DNA of 64,000 nt. Origin: Martelella mediterranea (GTDB taxonomy: Bacteria > Pseudomonadota > Alphaproteobacteria > Rhizobiales > Rhizobiaceae). Where the stretch lies: positions 1 through 64,000 of the forward strand of contig PVUG01000015.1 of the NCBI GenBank assembly GCA_003001975.1, written 5' to 3'. Shown here in pieces: positions 35,312 to 44,580 of this stretch. A model generated the notes under the pieces. The model was not told the origin of the DNA. It did no database searches and saw only the letters and a list, made by a program, of their open reading frames with translations. How positions within the stretch are numbered: the stretch's first letter is position 1; the number at the start of each line of letters is the position of its first letter. A program made the position numbers and the translations under genes.

Positions 35312-36322
35312 ATGCCGCGCCTGTCCGGTTTATCCCTGCTCATTGCCATGTTCGTGCCGGTTTTCACCTCCGGCGTGCCCGCGCTGGCCGGGGATAGCCT
35401 TCCCGAACCGATCACCATCGAACATGCCTTCGGTGAAACCGTCATTACCGAAAAGCCCGATCGCGTCGCAACGGTTGCCTGGGCCAATCATGAAGTGCCG
35501 CTGGCGCTGGGCATCGTTCCGGTCGGCTTTGCCGCGGCCAATTTCGGCGATGACGATGATGACGGGCTGCTGCCCTGGGTGTCGGCGCGGCTGGATGAGC
35601 TGGGCGCGGATACGCCGGTTCTCTTCGATGAAGGTGACGGTATCGATTTCGAGGCGGTGGCGGCTGTCCGGCCCGATGTGATTCTGGCGGCCTATTCCGG
35701 CCTGACGCAGTCCGATTACGACACACTGAGCCGGATCGCCCCGGTCGTCGCCTATCCCGAAGCGCCCTGGGCCACCGGCTGGCGCGACATGATCCGCCTC
35801 AACGCCGCCGGTCTTGGCGTGCCGGAAGAGGGCGAGCAACTGATTGCCGAAACCGAGGCCGAAATTGCCGCCGAAGTCGCCAAGTATCCCGAACTTGCGG
35901 GCAAGAAGGCGATGTTCATCACCCATCTGGATGCGACGGATCTCAGCGTCGTCAATTTCTATACCACCCACGACACGCGCGTGCAGTTCTTCAAGGATCT
36001 CGGCCTTGAAATGCCCGAAAGCGTGAAAGCGGCTTCGACCGGCGACAGCTTTTCCGGTTCGATCAGCGTCGAGCGGATCGATGCCTTCGACGATGTCGAT
36101 ATCATCGTGACCTATGGCAATGGCCTGCTGTTGAACGCCATGAAACTCAATCCGCTGTTCCGTCGCATGCCCGCGGTTCAAAACGGCGCAGTGGTCATGC
36201 TCGGCCGCGATCCGCTGGGAACGGCGGCGAACCCCACGCCGCTGTCGATTTCCTTCGTGCTGGAAGACTATGTGGCCGAACTGGCGGAGGCCGCCCGGAA
36301 ATCGACCGGTCAGCCGGAATGA
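35312..36322 (+). CDS. Siderophore ABC transporter substrate-binding protein (FecB/FepB-like)
   Basis: A 336-residue periplasmic protein of the siderophore binding family. A signal peptide (LSGLSLLIAMFVPVFTSGVPALAGD) precedes the mature start. Core motifs: ITIEHAFGETVITEKPDRVATVAWANHEVPLALGIVPVG, the DEGDGIDFEAVAAVRPDVILA helix link and the C-terminal MPAVQNGAVVMLGRDPLG. The ATG at 35312 is preferred to 35261 because AGAGG stands before it and the signal starts there. It heads a four-gene importer plus reductase operon, each gene overlapping the next by four bases. Confidence 0.92.
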   Translation: MPRLSGLSLLIAMFVPVFTSGVPALAGDSLPEPITIEHAFGETVITEKPDRVATVAWANHEVPLALGIVPVGFAAANFGDDDDDGLLPWVSARLDELGADTPVLFDEGDGIDFEAVAAVRPDVILAAYSGLTQSDYDTLSRIAPVVAYPEAPWATGWRDMIRLNAAGLGVPEEGEQLIAETEAEIAAEVAKYPELAGKKAMFITHLDATDLSVVNFYTTHDTRVQFFKDLGLEMPESVKAASTGDSFSGSISVERIDAFDDVDIIVTYGNGLLLNAMKLNPLFRRMPAVQNGAVVMLGRDPLGTAANPTPLSISFVLEDYVAELAEAARKSTGQPE

Positions 36323-37365
36323 CATCGAAAGCCGCGATATCCTCCGGCTGGAAACCGGTATCATCCGGCAGGCTTCGGCAAAACCGCGCCTTCTGGCTGG
36401 CGGTGATGGTCGCCGTTCTCGGGCTTCTGGTGGCCGCATCGCTTTTGATCGGCACGCGGGCGGTTTCGCTTGCCGATGTCACCGGCGCGCTTGCCGGCCG
36501 CGCCGAGACGATCGGCGAGGCGGTGGTGACCATGCGCATTCCGCGCACCGCGCTGGCCCTGCTTGCCGGCGCCGCGCTTGGGCTTTCCGGTGCGCTGATG
36601 CAGGGGATGACGCGCAATCCGCTGGCCGACCCCGGCATTTTCGGCGTCAATATGGGCGCTTCGCTCGCCGTCGTCATCGGCGTTGCGTGGTTCAATATCG
36701 CCTCGTCGAATGCCTATATCTGGTCCGCGATCTTCGGGGCCGGGGGCACGGCCGTCTTCGTCTACACCATCGGTTCTCTCGGGCGCGGCGGCGCGACGCC
36801 GCTGAAACTGACGCTGGCCGGTGCTGCAACCTCCATCGCCTTTGCCTCGCTGGTGATCGCGGTGGTACTGCCGCGTGGCGACATTGCCGGCGGTATACGC
36901 TCCTGGCAGATCGGCGGCGTCGGCGGTGCCACCTTTGAGCGCATTCTGCCCGTTCTGCCGTTTCTTGCTGTCGGTCTTGTTCTGGCACTGGTCTCCGCCC
37001 GCAAGCTGAACGCCATGGCGCTCGGTGATGAACTGGCGGCGGGGCTGGGCGAAAATGTCGCCATCGGCCGCGCGGTTGCGGCCCTGTCGGCCGTGCTGCT
37101 TTGCGGGGCGATTACGGCGGTTTGCGGGCCGATCGGCTTTGTCGGCCTCGTGGTGCCGCATGTCTGCCGGCTGCTGATCGGCGTTGATCACCGCTGGCTG
37201 CTGCCGTTTTCGGCGCTATCCGGCGCTGCGCTGCTTTTGGCGAGCGACATTGTCGGGCGGATTGCCGCGCGCCCCGGCGAGGTCGATGTCGGCATCATCA
37301 CCGCGCTTGTCGGCGGGCCGTTCTTCATCTGGATCGTCAGGCGTCAGAAGGTGCGGGAACTGTGA
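36319..37365 (+). CDS. Siderophore ABC transporter permease (FecCD family), first
   Basis: A 348-residue permease with about ten helices. Family motifs: RIPRTALALLAGAALGLSGALMQGMTRNPLADPGIFGVNMGAS, GGVGGATFERILPVLP and CGPIGFVGLVVPHVCRLLIGVDHRWLLPFSALSGA. The start overlaps the binding-protein stop by ATGA. It forms a heterodimer with the next permease to import a ferric siderophore. Confidence 0.94.
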   Translation: MTSKAAISSGWKPVSSGRLRQNRAFWLAVMVAVLGLLVAASLLIGTRAVSLADVTGALAGRAETIGEAVVTMRIPRTALALLAGAALGLSGALMQGMTRNPLADPGIFGVNMGASLAVVIGVAWFNIASSNAYIWSAIFGAGGTAVFVYTIGSLGRGGATPLKLTLAGAATSIAFASLVIAVVLPRGDIAGGIRSWQIGGVGGATFERILPVLPFLAVGLVLALVSARKLNAMALGDELAAGLGENVAIGRAVAALSAVLLCGAITAVCGPIGFVGLVVPHVCRLLIGVDHRWLLPFSALSGAALLLASDIVGRIAARPGEVDVGIITALVGGPFFIWIVRRQKVREL

Positions 37366-38390
37366 CCACGCTTGCCGTCATTTCGCAAACCCGCCGTCTC
37401 AGGCTCCGGCAGCGATACCGGATCGTGATCGCCTTTCTTGTGCTGCTTGCCGCCCTGTTCGCGCTGACGCTGATGCTCGGGCAATCGTTCACGCCGCCGG
37501 GCGATGTGCTGCGGGTTCTGATGGGCGAGGATGTGCCGGGCGCGTCCTTCACCGTTGGCCGGCTGCGGTTGCCGCGCGCGGTTCTGGCCATCCTGTCGGG
37601 CCTCAGCTTTGGCCTTGGCGGCGTTGCCTTCCAGACCATGCTGCGCAATCCGCTGGCAAGTCCCGATATCATCGGCATTTCTTCCGGGGCCAGCGCTGCG
37701 GCGGTGTTCGCCATCGTCGTGCTGTCGTGGAGCGGTCCGGCCGTTTCGGTGTTTGCCGTGATTGCGGGGCTGGCCATTGCCATGCTGGTTTACGGTCTTG
37801 CCGCGCGCAACGGCGTTGCCGGAACGCGGCTTATCCTGGTGGGCATCGGCGTTTCGGCCATGCTGGAAAGCATCGTGGCCTATATCCTGTCGATGGCGCC
37901 GATGTGGGATCTGCAGGAGGCTATGCGCTGGCTGACGGGCAGCCTCAATGGCGCGACGCTCAGCCAGATTCTGCCGCTTCTGATCAGCCTTGTTGTTTTC
38001 GGCGGCCTGTTGCTGAGCCGGACCCGCGACCTCGAGGGGCTGCGGTTGGGAGACGAAGCGGCCGCAGCCCTCGGCGTTGCCGTTGCCCGCACGCGGGCGC
38101 TCGTCATCATCGCGGCTGTCGGGCTGATTGCGGTTGCCACGGCGGTCACCGGGCCGATTGCCTTCGTCGCCTTTCTCTCCGGGCCGATTGCGGCACGCAT
38201 CATCGGCAATAACGGTTCGCTTCTGATCCCTGCCGGGTTGATCGGGGCCAGCCTTGTTCTTCTCGGCGATTATGCCGGGCAGTTCTGGCTGCCGAGCCGT
38301 TATCCGGTCGGCGTTGTCACCGGCGCGCTCGGCGCGCCCTACCTCATCTATCTCATCATCAGGGCCAACAGGGCGGGAGGCTCGCTTTGA
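37362..38390 (+). CDS. Siderophore ABC transporter permease (FecCD family), second
   Basis: A 342-residue permease with the same family motifs: RLRLPRAVLAILSGLSFGLGGVAFQTMLRNPLASPDIIGISSGAS, AMRWLTGSLNGATLSQI and TGPIAFVAFLSGPIAARIIG. It starts at GTG 37362, which overlaps the upstream stop. The NPLASPDIIG version of the loop is typical of the FepG/FecD partner. Confidence 0.94.
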   Translation: MTTLAVISQTRRLRLRQRYRIVIAFLVLLAALFALTLMLGQSFTPPGDVLRVLMGEDVPGASFTVGRLRLPRAVLAILSGLSFGLGGVAFQTMLRNPLASPDIIGISSGASAAAVFAIVVLSWSGPAVSVFAVIAGLAIAMLVYGLAARNGVAGTRLILVGIGVSAMLESIVAYILSMAPMWDLQEAMRWLTGSLNGATLSQILPLLISLVVFGGLLLSRTRDLEGLRLGDEAAAALGVAVARTRALVIIAAVGLIAVATAVTGPIAFVAFLSGPIAARIIGNNGSLLIPAGLIGASLVLLGDYAGQFWLPSRYPVGVVTGALGAPYLIYLIIRANRAGGSL

Positions 38391-39226
38391 GCGCGCATGT
38401 TCTTGAAGCCGAACGGATTTCGGCGGGTTACGGCGACAGCGTCATTCTCGACGGTCTGAACTTCACCGTGCCGTCGGGCCGGATTACCGCAATTGTCGGC
38501 GCCAATGCCTGCGGCAAGTCGACCCTGCTGAAAACCCTGTCCAGATTGCTGACGCCAAAGGCCGGCGAGGTTCTGCTCGACGGCAAGGCGATCCACCGGA
38601 CGCCGACCCGGAAGCTTGCCCGCACGCTGGGTCTTCTGCCGCAGTCGCCACTGGCGCCAGAAGGCATCACCGTGTTCGATCTCGTCAGCCGCGGCCGTCA
38701 TCCGCATCAGAACATGTTTTCGCGCTGGCGGCGAGAAGATGACGAAGCCGTTGCCGCAGCGCTTGATACGACGGGCACGGCGGAGCTTGCCGAGCGGTCG
38801 GTGGACGAGCTTTCCGGCGGCCAGCGCCAGCGGGTGTGGATCGCCATGGCGTTGGCACAGCAGACCGATATTCTGCTGCTGGACGAGCCGACCACCTTTC
38901 TCGATGTCAGCCATCAGGTTGAGGTGCTCGATCTTCTGACCGATCTCAACCGTGAAAACCGCACCACCATCGTCATGGTGCTGCACGACCTCAACCTGGC
39001 GGCCCGCTATGCCGACCATCTGGTGGCCATGCAGGCCGGGCGGATCCATGTTGCCGGCGCGCCGGCGGCTGTCCTGACCGATGATGTCGTACGCGCGGTC
39101 TTCAGCCTTGAAAGCCGGATCATGGCCGATCCGGTTTCCGGCCGGCCGATGATGCTGCCGATCGGACGCCATCACATGGCCGGACAGGCGGAAAAATCCG
39201 AAACAGCAGAAGGAGACATACCGTGA
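38387..39226 (+). CDS. Siderophore ABC transporter ATP-binding protein (FepC/FhuC-like)
   Basis: A 279-residue ATPase: Walker A GANACGKST, the FepC-type LGLLPQSPLAPEGITVFDLVSRGRHPHQ, signature [17 protein letters not shown], Walker B ILLLDEPTTFLDVSHQ and H-loop LHDLNLAARYADHL. It starts at TTG 38387, overlapping the permease stop, with GGGAGG before it. The gene overlaps the SIP gene by four bases. Confidence 0.94.
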   Translation: MSAHVLEAERISAGYGDSVILDGLNFTVPSGRITAIVGANACGKSTLLKTLSRLLTPKAGEVLLDGKAIHRTPTRKLARTLGLLPQSPLAPEGITVFDLVSRGRHPHQNMFSRWRREDDEAVAAALDTTGTAELAERSVDELSGGQRQRVWIAMALAQQTDILLLDEPTTFLDVSHQVEVLDLLTDLNRENRTTIVMVLHDLNLAARYADHLVAMQAGRIHVAGAPAAVLTDDVVRAVFSLESRIMADPVSGRPMMLPIGRHHMAGQAEKSETAEGDIP

Positions 39227-40296
39227 CAGAGCCCAGAAACTTCACGCTTTCCGGTATCGCGGTGCCGAAGGATGCCGGCGCCATGCTCTCCATGGTGGCC
39301 GAGCACTTTGCCGAACATGCCGATGTCGTGCGTCAGGGCGATCGCGTCGTGCTCGACAGCGATATCGGACAGGCGCGGATCGACCGGGAGGGCGACAGGC
39401 TGCATATTCTGCTGTCGGCTTCGGGGAAGGAGGCATTGCAGCTTTCGCGCACCATGCTGGCCGAGCACATGTTCTATTTCGCGGGCACCGATACGCTGGT
39501 GCTCGACTGGGCCGATCCGCCGCCGCCGGAAACGCCGGCCAACCTTTACGAAGTCACCGTTGTTTCGACTGAAACCGTAACCCCGCACATGCTGCGGGTG
39601 ACCTTCAGCTGCGACGATGTCAGCCCGTTCATCGGCGGTAATATGCATGTGCGCATGCTGGTGCCGCCGAAGGGGCGGGATCCGGTCTGGCCTGTGGTGG
39701 GCGACGATGGCCGGTTCGTCTGGCCCGACGGGGAGGATGCGCTTCTGGTGCGCGTCTACACGATCCGCTCTTTCGATGTCGAGCGCGGCGAATTGTCCGT
39801 CGACTTTCTTCAGCACCCGGCGCCCGGCATCAAGACGCCCGGCGCGGATTTCGCCCGAGATGCCCGTCCGGGAGACAGGATCGCGTTTCTGGGCCCGGGC
39901 GGCGGCGCCGTGCCCGAAGCCGAGACCATCTTTCTGGCCGGCGATGAGGCGGCGTTGCCGGCGATTGCCCGCATTGCCGATGAAGTGCCGGCGGGAACCC
40001 GCCTTTCCGCCATCATCGAAGTTGAAGACGAGACGGAAGAGCAGCCGATCGAAAGCGCCGGCCATCTCGATCTCCGCTGGCTCCACCGCGCACGCTATGA
40101 CGACGGGGCAACCGGCGTGCTTGCAGACGAAGCCCAAAAGGCCATCGCCACGCTCGATGAAGACACCTTCGTCTGGGTCGCCTGCGAAAAAAGCGATGTG
40201 CGGGCGATCCGCAAGCTGCTGAAAGAGCGAAAACACGACCGCAAGCGCATGTATGTCGCCTGGTACTGGGAGCGCGGCGCGGCGGCTGCGGGCTGA
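39223..40296 (+). CDS. Siderophore-interacting protein (SIP) with N-terminal DUF2218
   Basis: A 357-residue two-part protein. Residues 1-~95 match the DUF2218 pattern (MLSMVAEHFAEHADVVRQGDR...SRTMLAEHMFYFAG). The rest is a ViuB-type flavin reductase: RVYTIRSFDVERGELSVDF in the FAD domain, PGDRIAFLGPGGG, FLAGDEAALPAIARI, and the SIP end FVWVACEKSDVRAIRKLL with YVAWYWERG. SIP proteins release iron from ferric siderophores in the cytosol by reduction. It starts at GTG 39223 overlapping the ATPase gene, so it is coupled to transport. The terminal GYWRRG-type motif is here AWYWERG. Confidence 0.91.
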   Translation: MTEPRNFTLSGIAVPKDAGAMLSMVAEHFAEHADVVRQGDRVVLDSDIGQARIDREGDRLHILLSASGKEALQLSRTMLAEHMFYFAGTDTLVLDWADPPPPETPANLYEVTVVSTETVTPHMLRVTFSCDDVSPFIGGNMHVRMLVPPKGRDPVWPVVGDDGRFVWPDGEDALLVRVYTIRSFDVERGELSVDFLQHPAPGIKTPGADFARDARPGDRIAFLGPGGGAVPEAETIFLAGDEAALPAIARIADEVPAGTRLSAIIEVEDETEEQPIESAGHLDLRWLHRARYDDGATGVLADEAQKAIATLDEDTFVWVACEKSDVRAIRKLLKERKHDRKRMYVAWYWERGAAAAG

Positions 40297-40315
40297 CGAC
40301 GCGCCATCACGATTT

Positions 40316-40341
40316 CATCCACGCCACCGACGGCGTGGATG
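40316..40341. terminator. Bidirectional hairpin between the SIP and LysR genes
   Basis: Perfect 10-bp arms CATCCACGCC / GGCGTGGATG with an ACCGAC loop, 20 bases after the SIP stop and 23 before the LysR stop. It separates convergent transcripts. There is no long T-tract. Confidence 0.6.
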
Positions 40342-40363
40342 CGGCGCAGTTCGGCGGCGCTGT

Positions 40364-41263
40364 CTACAAGATCTGTCCGGGCAGTCTTTCGACCAGATAG
40401 TCCACAAACACCCGGATTTTCAGCGGCAGGTGTTTGCGGCTGACATAAAGGGCGTGCAGCTCCACTTCGCTGGCGTTCCATTCCGGCAGAACCTGCACCA
40501 GCCGTCCCGAGGCCAGATCGTCGGCCGCGATGAAATAGGGATGCAGCAGCACGCCGAAGCCCTCTCGGGCAAAGGTGGTCAGAACATCGCCGTTATTGGC
40601 ATGCACGCGCGGAGTCAGGTTGACGATGGTTCTGTTTCCGTCGCGATGGTTCAGCGTCAGTTTCTGCGTGCGCCAGAGATAGGAAAAGCAGAGAAAATCA
40701 TGGGCATTGAGGTCTTCGGGTTTCTTCGGCGTGCCCCTTCGCGCCAGATAGTCGGGTGAGGCACAGAAGACCATGCGCACCGTGCCCAGACGACGGGCGA
40801 TCAGGTGCGGGCTGAGATCGCCCAGCGACAGCCGCACGGCCACGTCCACGCCGTCATTGACCAGATCGACCACCCGGTTGGACAGGTCCAGATCGAGCGT
40901 GATCTCGGGATAGCGGCGGCAGAAATCCGGCAGAAGCTCCGAGAAAACGCCTGTTCCGAAAGATACGGGCGCGCTGATGCGCAACAGGCCGCTTGGCTTT
41001 GCCGTCTGCCGTCCGACAACGGCTTCGGCTTCTTCCAGCTCCTGAAGGATGAGCTGCGCGCGGCCATAAAGCTCGCGGCCGGGTTCTGTCAGGGACAGGT
41101 TGCGCGATGTCCTGTTCAAAAGCCGCGCCCCGAAATGCTGCTCAAGCCCCACAATCTGGCGCGAAACCGCAGCGTTTGAAAGCGACAACCTGTTGGCGGC
41201 CGCAATGAAACTGCCCTGGTTCACCACTTCAACAAAAGCTTTCAGCGCCCGCATCGTTTCCAT
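40364..41263 (-). CDS. LysR-family transcriptional regulator
   Basis: A 299-residue LysR protein. HTH: METMRALKAFVEVVNQGSFIAAANRLSLSNAAVSRQIVGLEQHFGARLLNRTSRNLSLTEPG (residues 1-62). The effector domain follows (LLRISAPVSFGTGVFSELLPDFCRRYPEITLDLDLSN), of the CrgA/aaeR-like branch. It is divergent from the SnoaL/WrbA/aldehyde dehydrogenase genes, and a palindrome (TAATG-N8-CATTA) lies just before its start, so it probably controls them. Electrophiles or quinones are possible signals, judged by neighbours only. Confidence 0.92.
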   Translation of the reverse strand: METMRALKAFVEVVNQGSFIAAANRLSLSNAAVSRQIVGLEQHFGARLLNRTSRNLSLTEPGRELYGRAQLILQELEEAEAVVGRQTAKPSGLLRISAPVSFGTGVFSELLPDFCRRYPEITLDLDLSNRVVDLVNDGVDVAVRLSLGDLSPHLIARRLGTVRMVFCASPDYLARRGTPKKPEDLNAHDFLCFSYLWRTQKLTLNHRDGNRTIVNLTPRVHANNGDVLTTFAREGFGVLLHPYFIAADDLASGRLVQVLPEWNASEVELHALYVSRKHLPLKIRVFVDYLVERLPGQIL

Positions 41264-41288
41264 GACAACCTCATCGTTACATCAGGCG

Positions 41289-41306
41289 TAATGATGCGTT
41301 GCATTA
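41289..41306. promoter_or_regulatory. Candidate LysR binding site
   Basis: TAATG-N8-CATTA, a dyad of the T-N11-A kind used by LysR proteins, 26 bp before the LysR start and about 165 bp before the SnoaL-like gene. The position suits autoregulation. Only one site is seen. Confidence 0.45.
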
Positions 41307-41471
41307 TCGCGCCTTAACTCTGTTTCTGCGCAATCATATATCGGAAGTCAGGCGGACGGCACAAGAACTGTACGCTCGGGATATCGCGTGGCGGAGATTT
41401 CGTGGGGACGAGACGTCTTGCGGAAGCCGGAACCGGGGATATCCGCAAACACGCTTGAAAAGGCAGGAAAG

Positions 41472-42053
41472 ATGAACATGAAAACTCTGGGGCTTCTGGC
41501 GGCCGTGGCCGTCGTCATTCCGGCAACGGCATCCTTTGCGCAGGAGCAGACCGGCACGCCGGCGGCGGAAGCCATGCCGCAGCTGATGCAGCAGCTCGAC
41601 CAATACCAGACCGCCGAGGCGACAATCCAAAAGAATCTCGAAACCTTCGATACGCTCGATTTCGATGTCTACACCAACCAGAAATGGGACCGGCTGGGCG
41701 AAAGCCACGCCGAGGACATTCTGGTGCACTATCCCGACGGCAGCACGACGACGGGCCTTGAGGACCATATCGCCGCGATTTCCCAGACATTCGTGTTCGC
41801 GCCCGATACCCATATCGACGTGCATCCGATCCGCTTCGGCTCCGGCCCCTGGACCGGCGTGATCGGCGTTTTGGAAGGCACATTCACCGAACCCATGCCC
41901 ACCGGCGATGGCGAGACAATCCCGCCGACGGGCAAGCCTTTCTCGTTGACCATGGCAACAATCGGCCACTGGACCGATGCCGGCGTCATGGATGAGGAAT
42001 ACCTCTTCTACGACAATGCGGAATTCATGCGGGAAATCGGCCTCGGGCAATAA
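41472..42053 (+). CDS. Exported SnoaL/NTF2-like protein
   Basis: A 193-residue protein with a Sec signal (MNMKTLGLLAAVAVVIPATASFAQE). The mature part has the NTF2-like pattern: TIQKNLETFDTLDFDVYTNQKW, LGESHAEDILVHYPDGSTTTGLEDHIAAI, and the strand run PWTGVIGVLEGTFTEPMP. Members include ester cyclases and many proteins of unknown role. I start at ATG 41472; ATG 41478 is equally possible. It is the first of three genes divergent from LysR and is followed by WrbA. The function is not defined. Confidence 0.82.
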   Translation: MNMKTLGLLAAVAVVIPATASFAQEQTGTPAAEAMPQLMQQLDQYQTAEATIQKNLETFDTLDFDVYTNQKWDRLGESHAEDILVHYPDGSTTTGLEDHIAAISQTFVFAPDTHIDVHPIRFGSGPWTGVIGVLEGTFTEPMPTGDGETIPPTGKPFSLTMATIGHWTDAGVMDEEYLFYDNAEFMREIGLGQ

Positions 42054-42101
42054 CAGCAGCGGCCTGTTTGAAGAAACACGCCAACAGAAGGAAACACGGT
42101 A

Positions 42102-42701
42102 ATGGCAAAGGTTCTTGTCCTCTACTATTCGTCCTACGGACATATCGAAACCATGGCGGAAGCGATTGCCGCCGGAGCCCGCGAGGCTGGCGCAGATGCC
42201 ACGGTCAAGCGCGTGCCGGAAACAGTGCCCGAGGAAACGGCGCGCAAGGCGCATTTCAAGCTCGATCAGAAGGCGCCGGTCGCGACCATCGAGGAGCTGG
42301 AAAACTACGATGCCATCGTGATCGGAACCGGCACCCGTTTTGGCCGGATCTCATCGCAGATGGCGGCCTTTCTGGACCGCGCCGGCGGGCTGTGGGCGCG
42401 CGGCGCGCTGAACGGCAAGGTCGGTGGCGCCTTCACCTCAACCGGCACCCAGCATGGCGGTCAGGAAATGACGCTGTTTTCCGTCATCGCCAATCTGATG
42501 CATTTCGGTCTGCTGATCGTCGGTCTCGACTATGGTTTTGCCGGGCAGACGATTTCCGACGCCGTGACCGGCGGCGCGCCCTACGGGGCAACGACGGTTG
42601 CCGGCGGCGATGGATCGCGTCAGCCGAGCGAAAACGAACTGGATGGCGCTCGCTACCAGGGCCGGCGCATTGCCGAGACGGCCAACAAGCTGTTCGGCTG
42701 A
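42102..42701 (+). CDS. wrbA: NAD(P)H:quinone oxidoreductase WrbA
   Basis: A 199-residue flavodoxin-like enzyme that reduces quinones by two electrons and so prevents redox cycling. The FMN P-loop is [22 protein letters not shown] (4-25), followed by the WrbA insert [18 protein letters not shown], the flavin loop [24 protein letters not shown] and [14 protein letters not shown]. It ends with the usual [21 protein letters not shown] stands before the ATG. Length and motifs match the family fully. It sits between the SnoaL-like and aldehyde dehydrogenase genes in a LysR-controlled set. Confidence 0.95.
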   Translation: MAKVLVLYYSSYGHIETMAEAIAAGAREAGADATVKRVPETVPEETARKAHFKLDQKAPVATIEELENYDAIVIGTGTRFGRISSQMAAFLDRAGGLWARGALNGKVGGAFTSTGTQHGGQEMTLFSVIANLMHFGLLIVGLDYGFAGQTISDAVTGGAPYGATTVAGGDGSRQPSENELDGARYQGRRIAETANKLFG

Positions 42702-42864
42702 AACCATCGAAGATACGGCGTCGCTTTCACGGAACGCGAATGTTTCTGCCGTTGGCAACACGCCCAAAAAAATCAGACTCGGAGCGTTTCGCGTCGCCCG
42801 CCGGCGCGCAAACGCCCCCTTTTGAGGTTCCCGTGTTTTCCCGGGCGCCGGAAAGGACAGAAAG

Positions 42865-44256
42865 ATGACCTACGCAACCACAAACCCCTTCACCGGAGAA
42901 TTGATAAAATCATTTCCCGATGCAACGGACGTGCAAGTCGAAAACGCCATTGCCGGTGCGCATGACGCATTTCTCGCCTGGCGTGAAACATCCTTTGCCG
43001 CGCGGGCAAAGGTCTTGCAGAAGGCCGCTGACCTGCTCAGGGCCTCCAAACGCCGCTATGCCGAAATCCTGACGCTGGAAATGGGCAAGCTTCTGGCCGA
43101 GGCGGAAGCCGAAGTCGAGCTTTCGGCGGAAATCTTCGAATATTACGTCGTCAATGCCGAACGACTGCTGGCCGCAGAGCCGCTGCCGGTCAGAAACCCT
43201 GCAGAAGGCCGTGCGACGATCGTTCACGAGCCGCTTGGCGTTCTGCTGGCGATCGAGCCGTGGAACTTCCCCTTTTACCAGATTGCCCGCATCATCGCGC
43301 CGCAGCTTTCGGCCGGCAACACGATGTTGCTGAAGCACGCGTCCAATGTGCCGCAAAGCGCTACCGCCTTCGAAGAGCTGATGCTTGAAGCCGGTCTTCC
43401 GAAGGGCGGGTTTACCAACCTCTATGCCACGCGCGCGCAGATCTCGATGATCCTGAATGATCCGCGTGTTCAGGGTGTTGCCCTGACCGGCTCGGAAGGT
43501 GCGGGCGCGGAAGTTGCCGGTATTGCCGGCAAGGCGCTGAAGAAATCGACGCTTGAACTCGGCGGCGCGGATGCGTTCGTCGTTCTCGCCGATGCCGATA
43601 TGGCAAAAACCGTGAAATGGGCGGTTTTCGGCCGGCACTGGAACGGTGGGCAGGTCTGCGTTTCATCCAAGCGCATGATCATCGTCGATGCCGTCTATGA
43701 CGACTTTCTGAGGCGCTACACCGAAGGGGTTGCGGCCCTGAAGGCGGGCGACCCGATGGACCCGGCAACGACGCTGGCGCCGTTGTCGTCGCAGACGGCC
43801 GCCGATGAGGTGAAACAGAAGATCGCGCTGGCCGTCGAACATGGTGCAACGGCGACCGAGGTCGGACCGAAGGTCCCCAATCGCGGCGCATTCGTCCAGC
43901 CGACGATCCTGACCGGGGTAACGCCGGACAATCCGGCGTATTACATGGAATTCTTCGGGCCGGTATCGATGCTGTTTCGGGCAGGCGATGAAGCCGACGC
44001 CATTCGCATTGCCAATGACACACCGTTCGGTCTCGGCGGGTCGGTGTTTACGTCGGACACCGAACATGGCGCAAAGGTCGCTGCGAAGATCTCGACCGGC
44101 ATGGTGTTCGTCAACCATCCCACCATGGTCAAGGCCGACCTGCCGTTCGGCGGCGTCCGCCGGTCCGGCTATGGCCGCGAGCTGCTGGGCCTCGGCCTGA
44201 AGGAATTCGTCAATCACAAGCTGATCGACGTGGTCGATATCGACGCCGAATTCTGA
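42865..44256 (+). CDS. NAD(P)-dependent succinate-semialdehyde dehydrogenase-like aldehyde dehydrogenase, copy 1
   Basis: A 463-residue aldehyde dehydrogenase of the GabD/Sad short type. Motifs: [46 protein letters not shown] (catalytic Glu) and [17 protein letters not shown] (catalytic Cys), ending [32 protein letters not shown]. It oxidises a semialdehyde or other aldehyde to the acid. It follows WrbA by 163 bp. A close paralogue, clearly similar along its whole length, is at 49957-51348, also beside a LysR gene. A hairpin terminator follows at 44294. Confidence 0.93.
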   Translation: MTYATTNPFTGELIKSFPDATDVQVENAIAGAHDAFLAWRETSFAARAKVLQKAADLLRASKRRYAEILTLEMGKLLAEAEAEVELSAEIFEYYVVNAERLLAAEPLPVRNPAEGRATIVHEPLGVLLAIEPWNFPFYQIARIIAPQLSAGNTMLLKHASNVPQSATAFEELMLEAGLPKGGFTNLYATRAQISMILNDPRVQGVALTGSEGAGAEVAGIAGKALKKSTLELGGADAFVVLADADMAKTVKWAVFGRHWNGGQVCVSSKRMIIVDAVYDDFLRRYTEGVAALKAGDPMDPATTLAPLSSQTAADEVKQKIALAVEHGATATEVGPKVPNRGAFVQPTILTGVTPDNPAYYMEFFGPVSMLFRAGDEADAIRIANDTPFGLGGSVFTSDTEHGAKVAAKISTGMVFVNHPTMVKADLPFGGVRRSGYGRELLGLGLKEFVNHKLIDVVDIDAEF

Positions 44257-44293
44257 TCGCCCTCGGTGGCATCTGTATCGAAATCAATGAAGG

Positions 44294-44314
44294 CCGGAGC
44301 GAAAAACGCTCCGG
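44294..44314 (+). terminator. Terminator after the aldehyde dehydrogenase gene
   Basis: 8-bp arms CCGGAGCG / CGCTCCGG with an AAAAA loop, 38 bases after the stop codon, followed by a short CTCTC. An almost identical hairpin stands at 44524-44552. Confidence 0.6.
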
Positions 44315-44523
44315 CTCTCAGACTGCTGACAAAACCTGAAACGCGGCGTTCCGTGCCGCAACTGACCCTGCATCAGGTGTCATGCTCGGACTGGATCCGA
44401 GCATCCACTGCGATCAGGCACCTGATTATAAATACTTTTTGAAACACACGTCGTGCCGCCCTGGATCCTCCGGTCAAGCCGGAGGATGACGCAGAGGGAA
44501 ATGAGCGGCCCCTCGACAAACCG
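44315..44523. other. Gap between the two identical hairpins
   Basis: About 210 bp with no gene. It contains short inverted repeats such as GCTCGGA-N5-TCCGAGC (about 44380-44402) and CATCCTCCGG-type arms (ATCCTCCGG / CCGGAGGAT, about 44464-44489), the latter familiar from rhizobial intergenic DNA. Confidence 0.4.
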
Positions 44524-44552
44524 AAGGCCGGAGCGAAAAACGCTCCGGCCTT
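44524..44552 (-). terminator. Terminator after the efe operon
   Basis: Perfect 12-bp arms AAGGCCGGAGCG / CGCTCCGGCCTT around AAAAA, 29 bases downstream of the last efe gene (minus strand). The core repeats the hairpin at 44294-44314, with arms four bases longer. Confidence 0.65.
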
Positions 44553-44580
44553 CCTTATCAGCGCTCCTGGCAGAGCGTTA

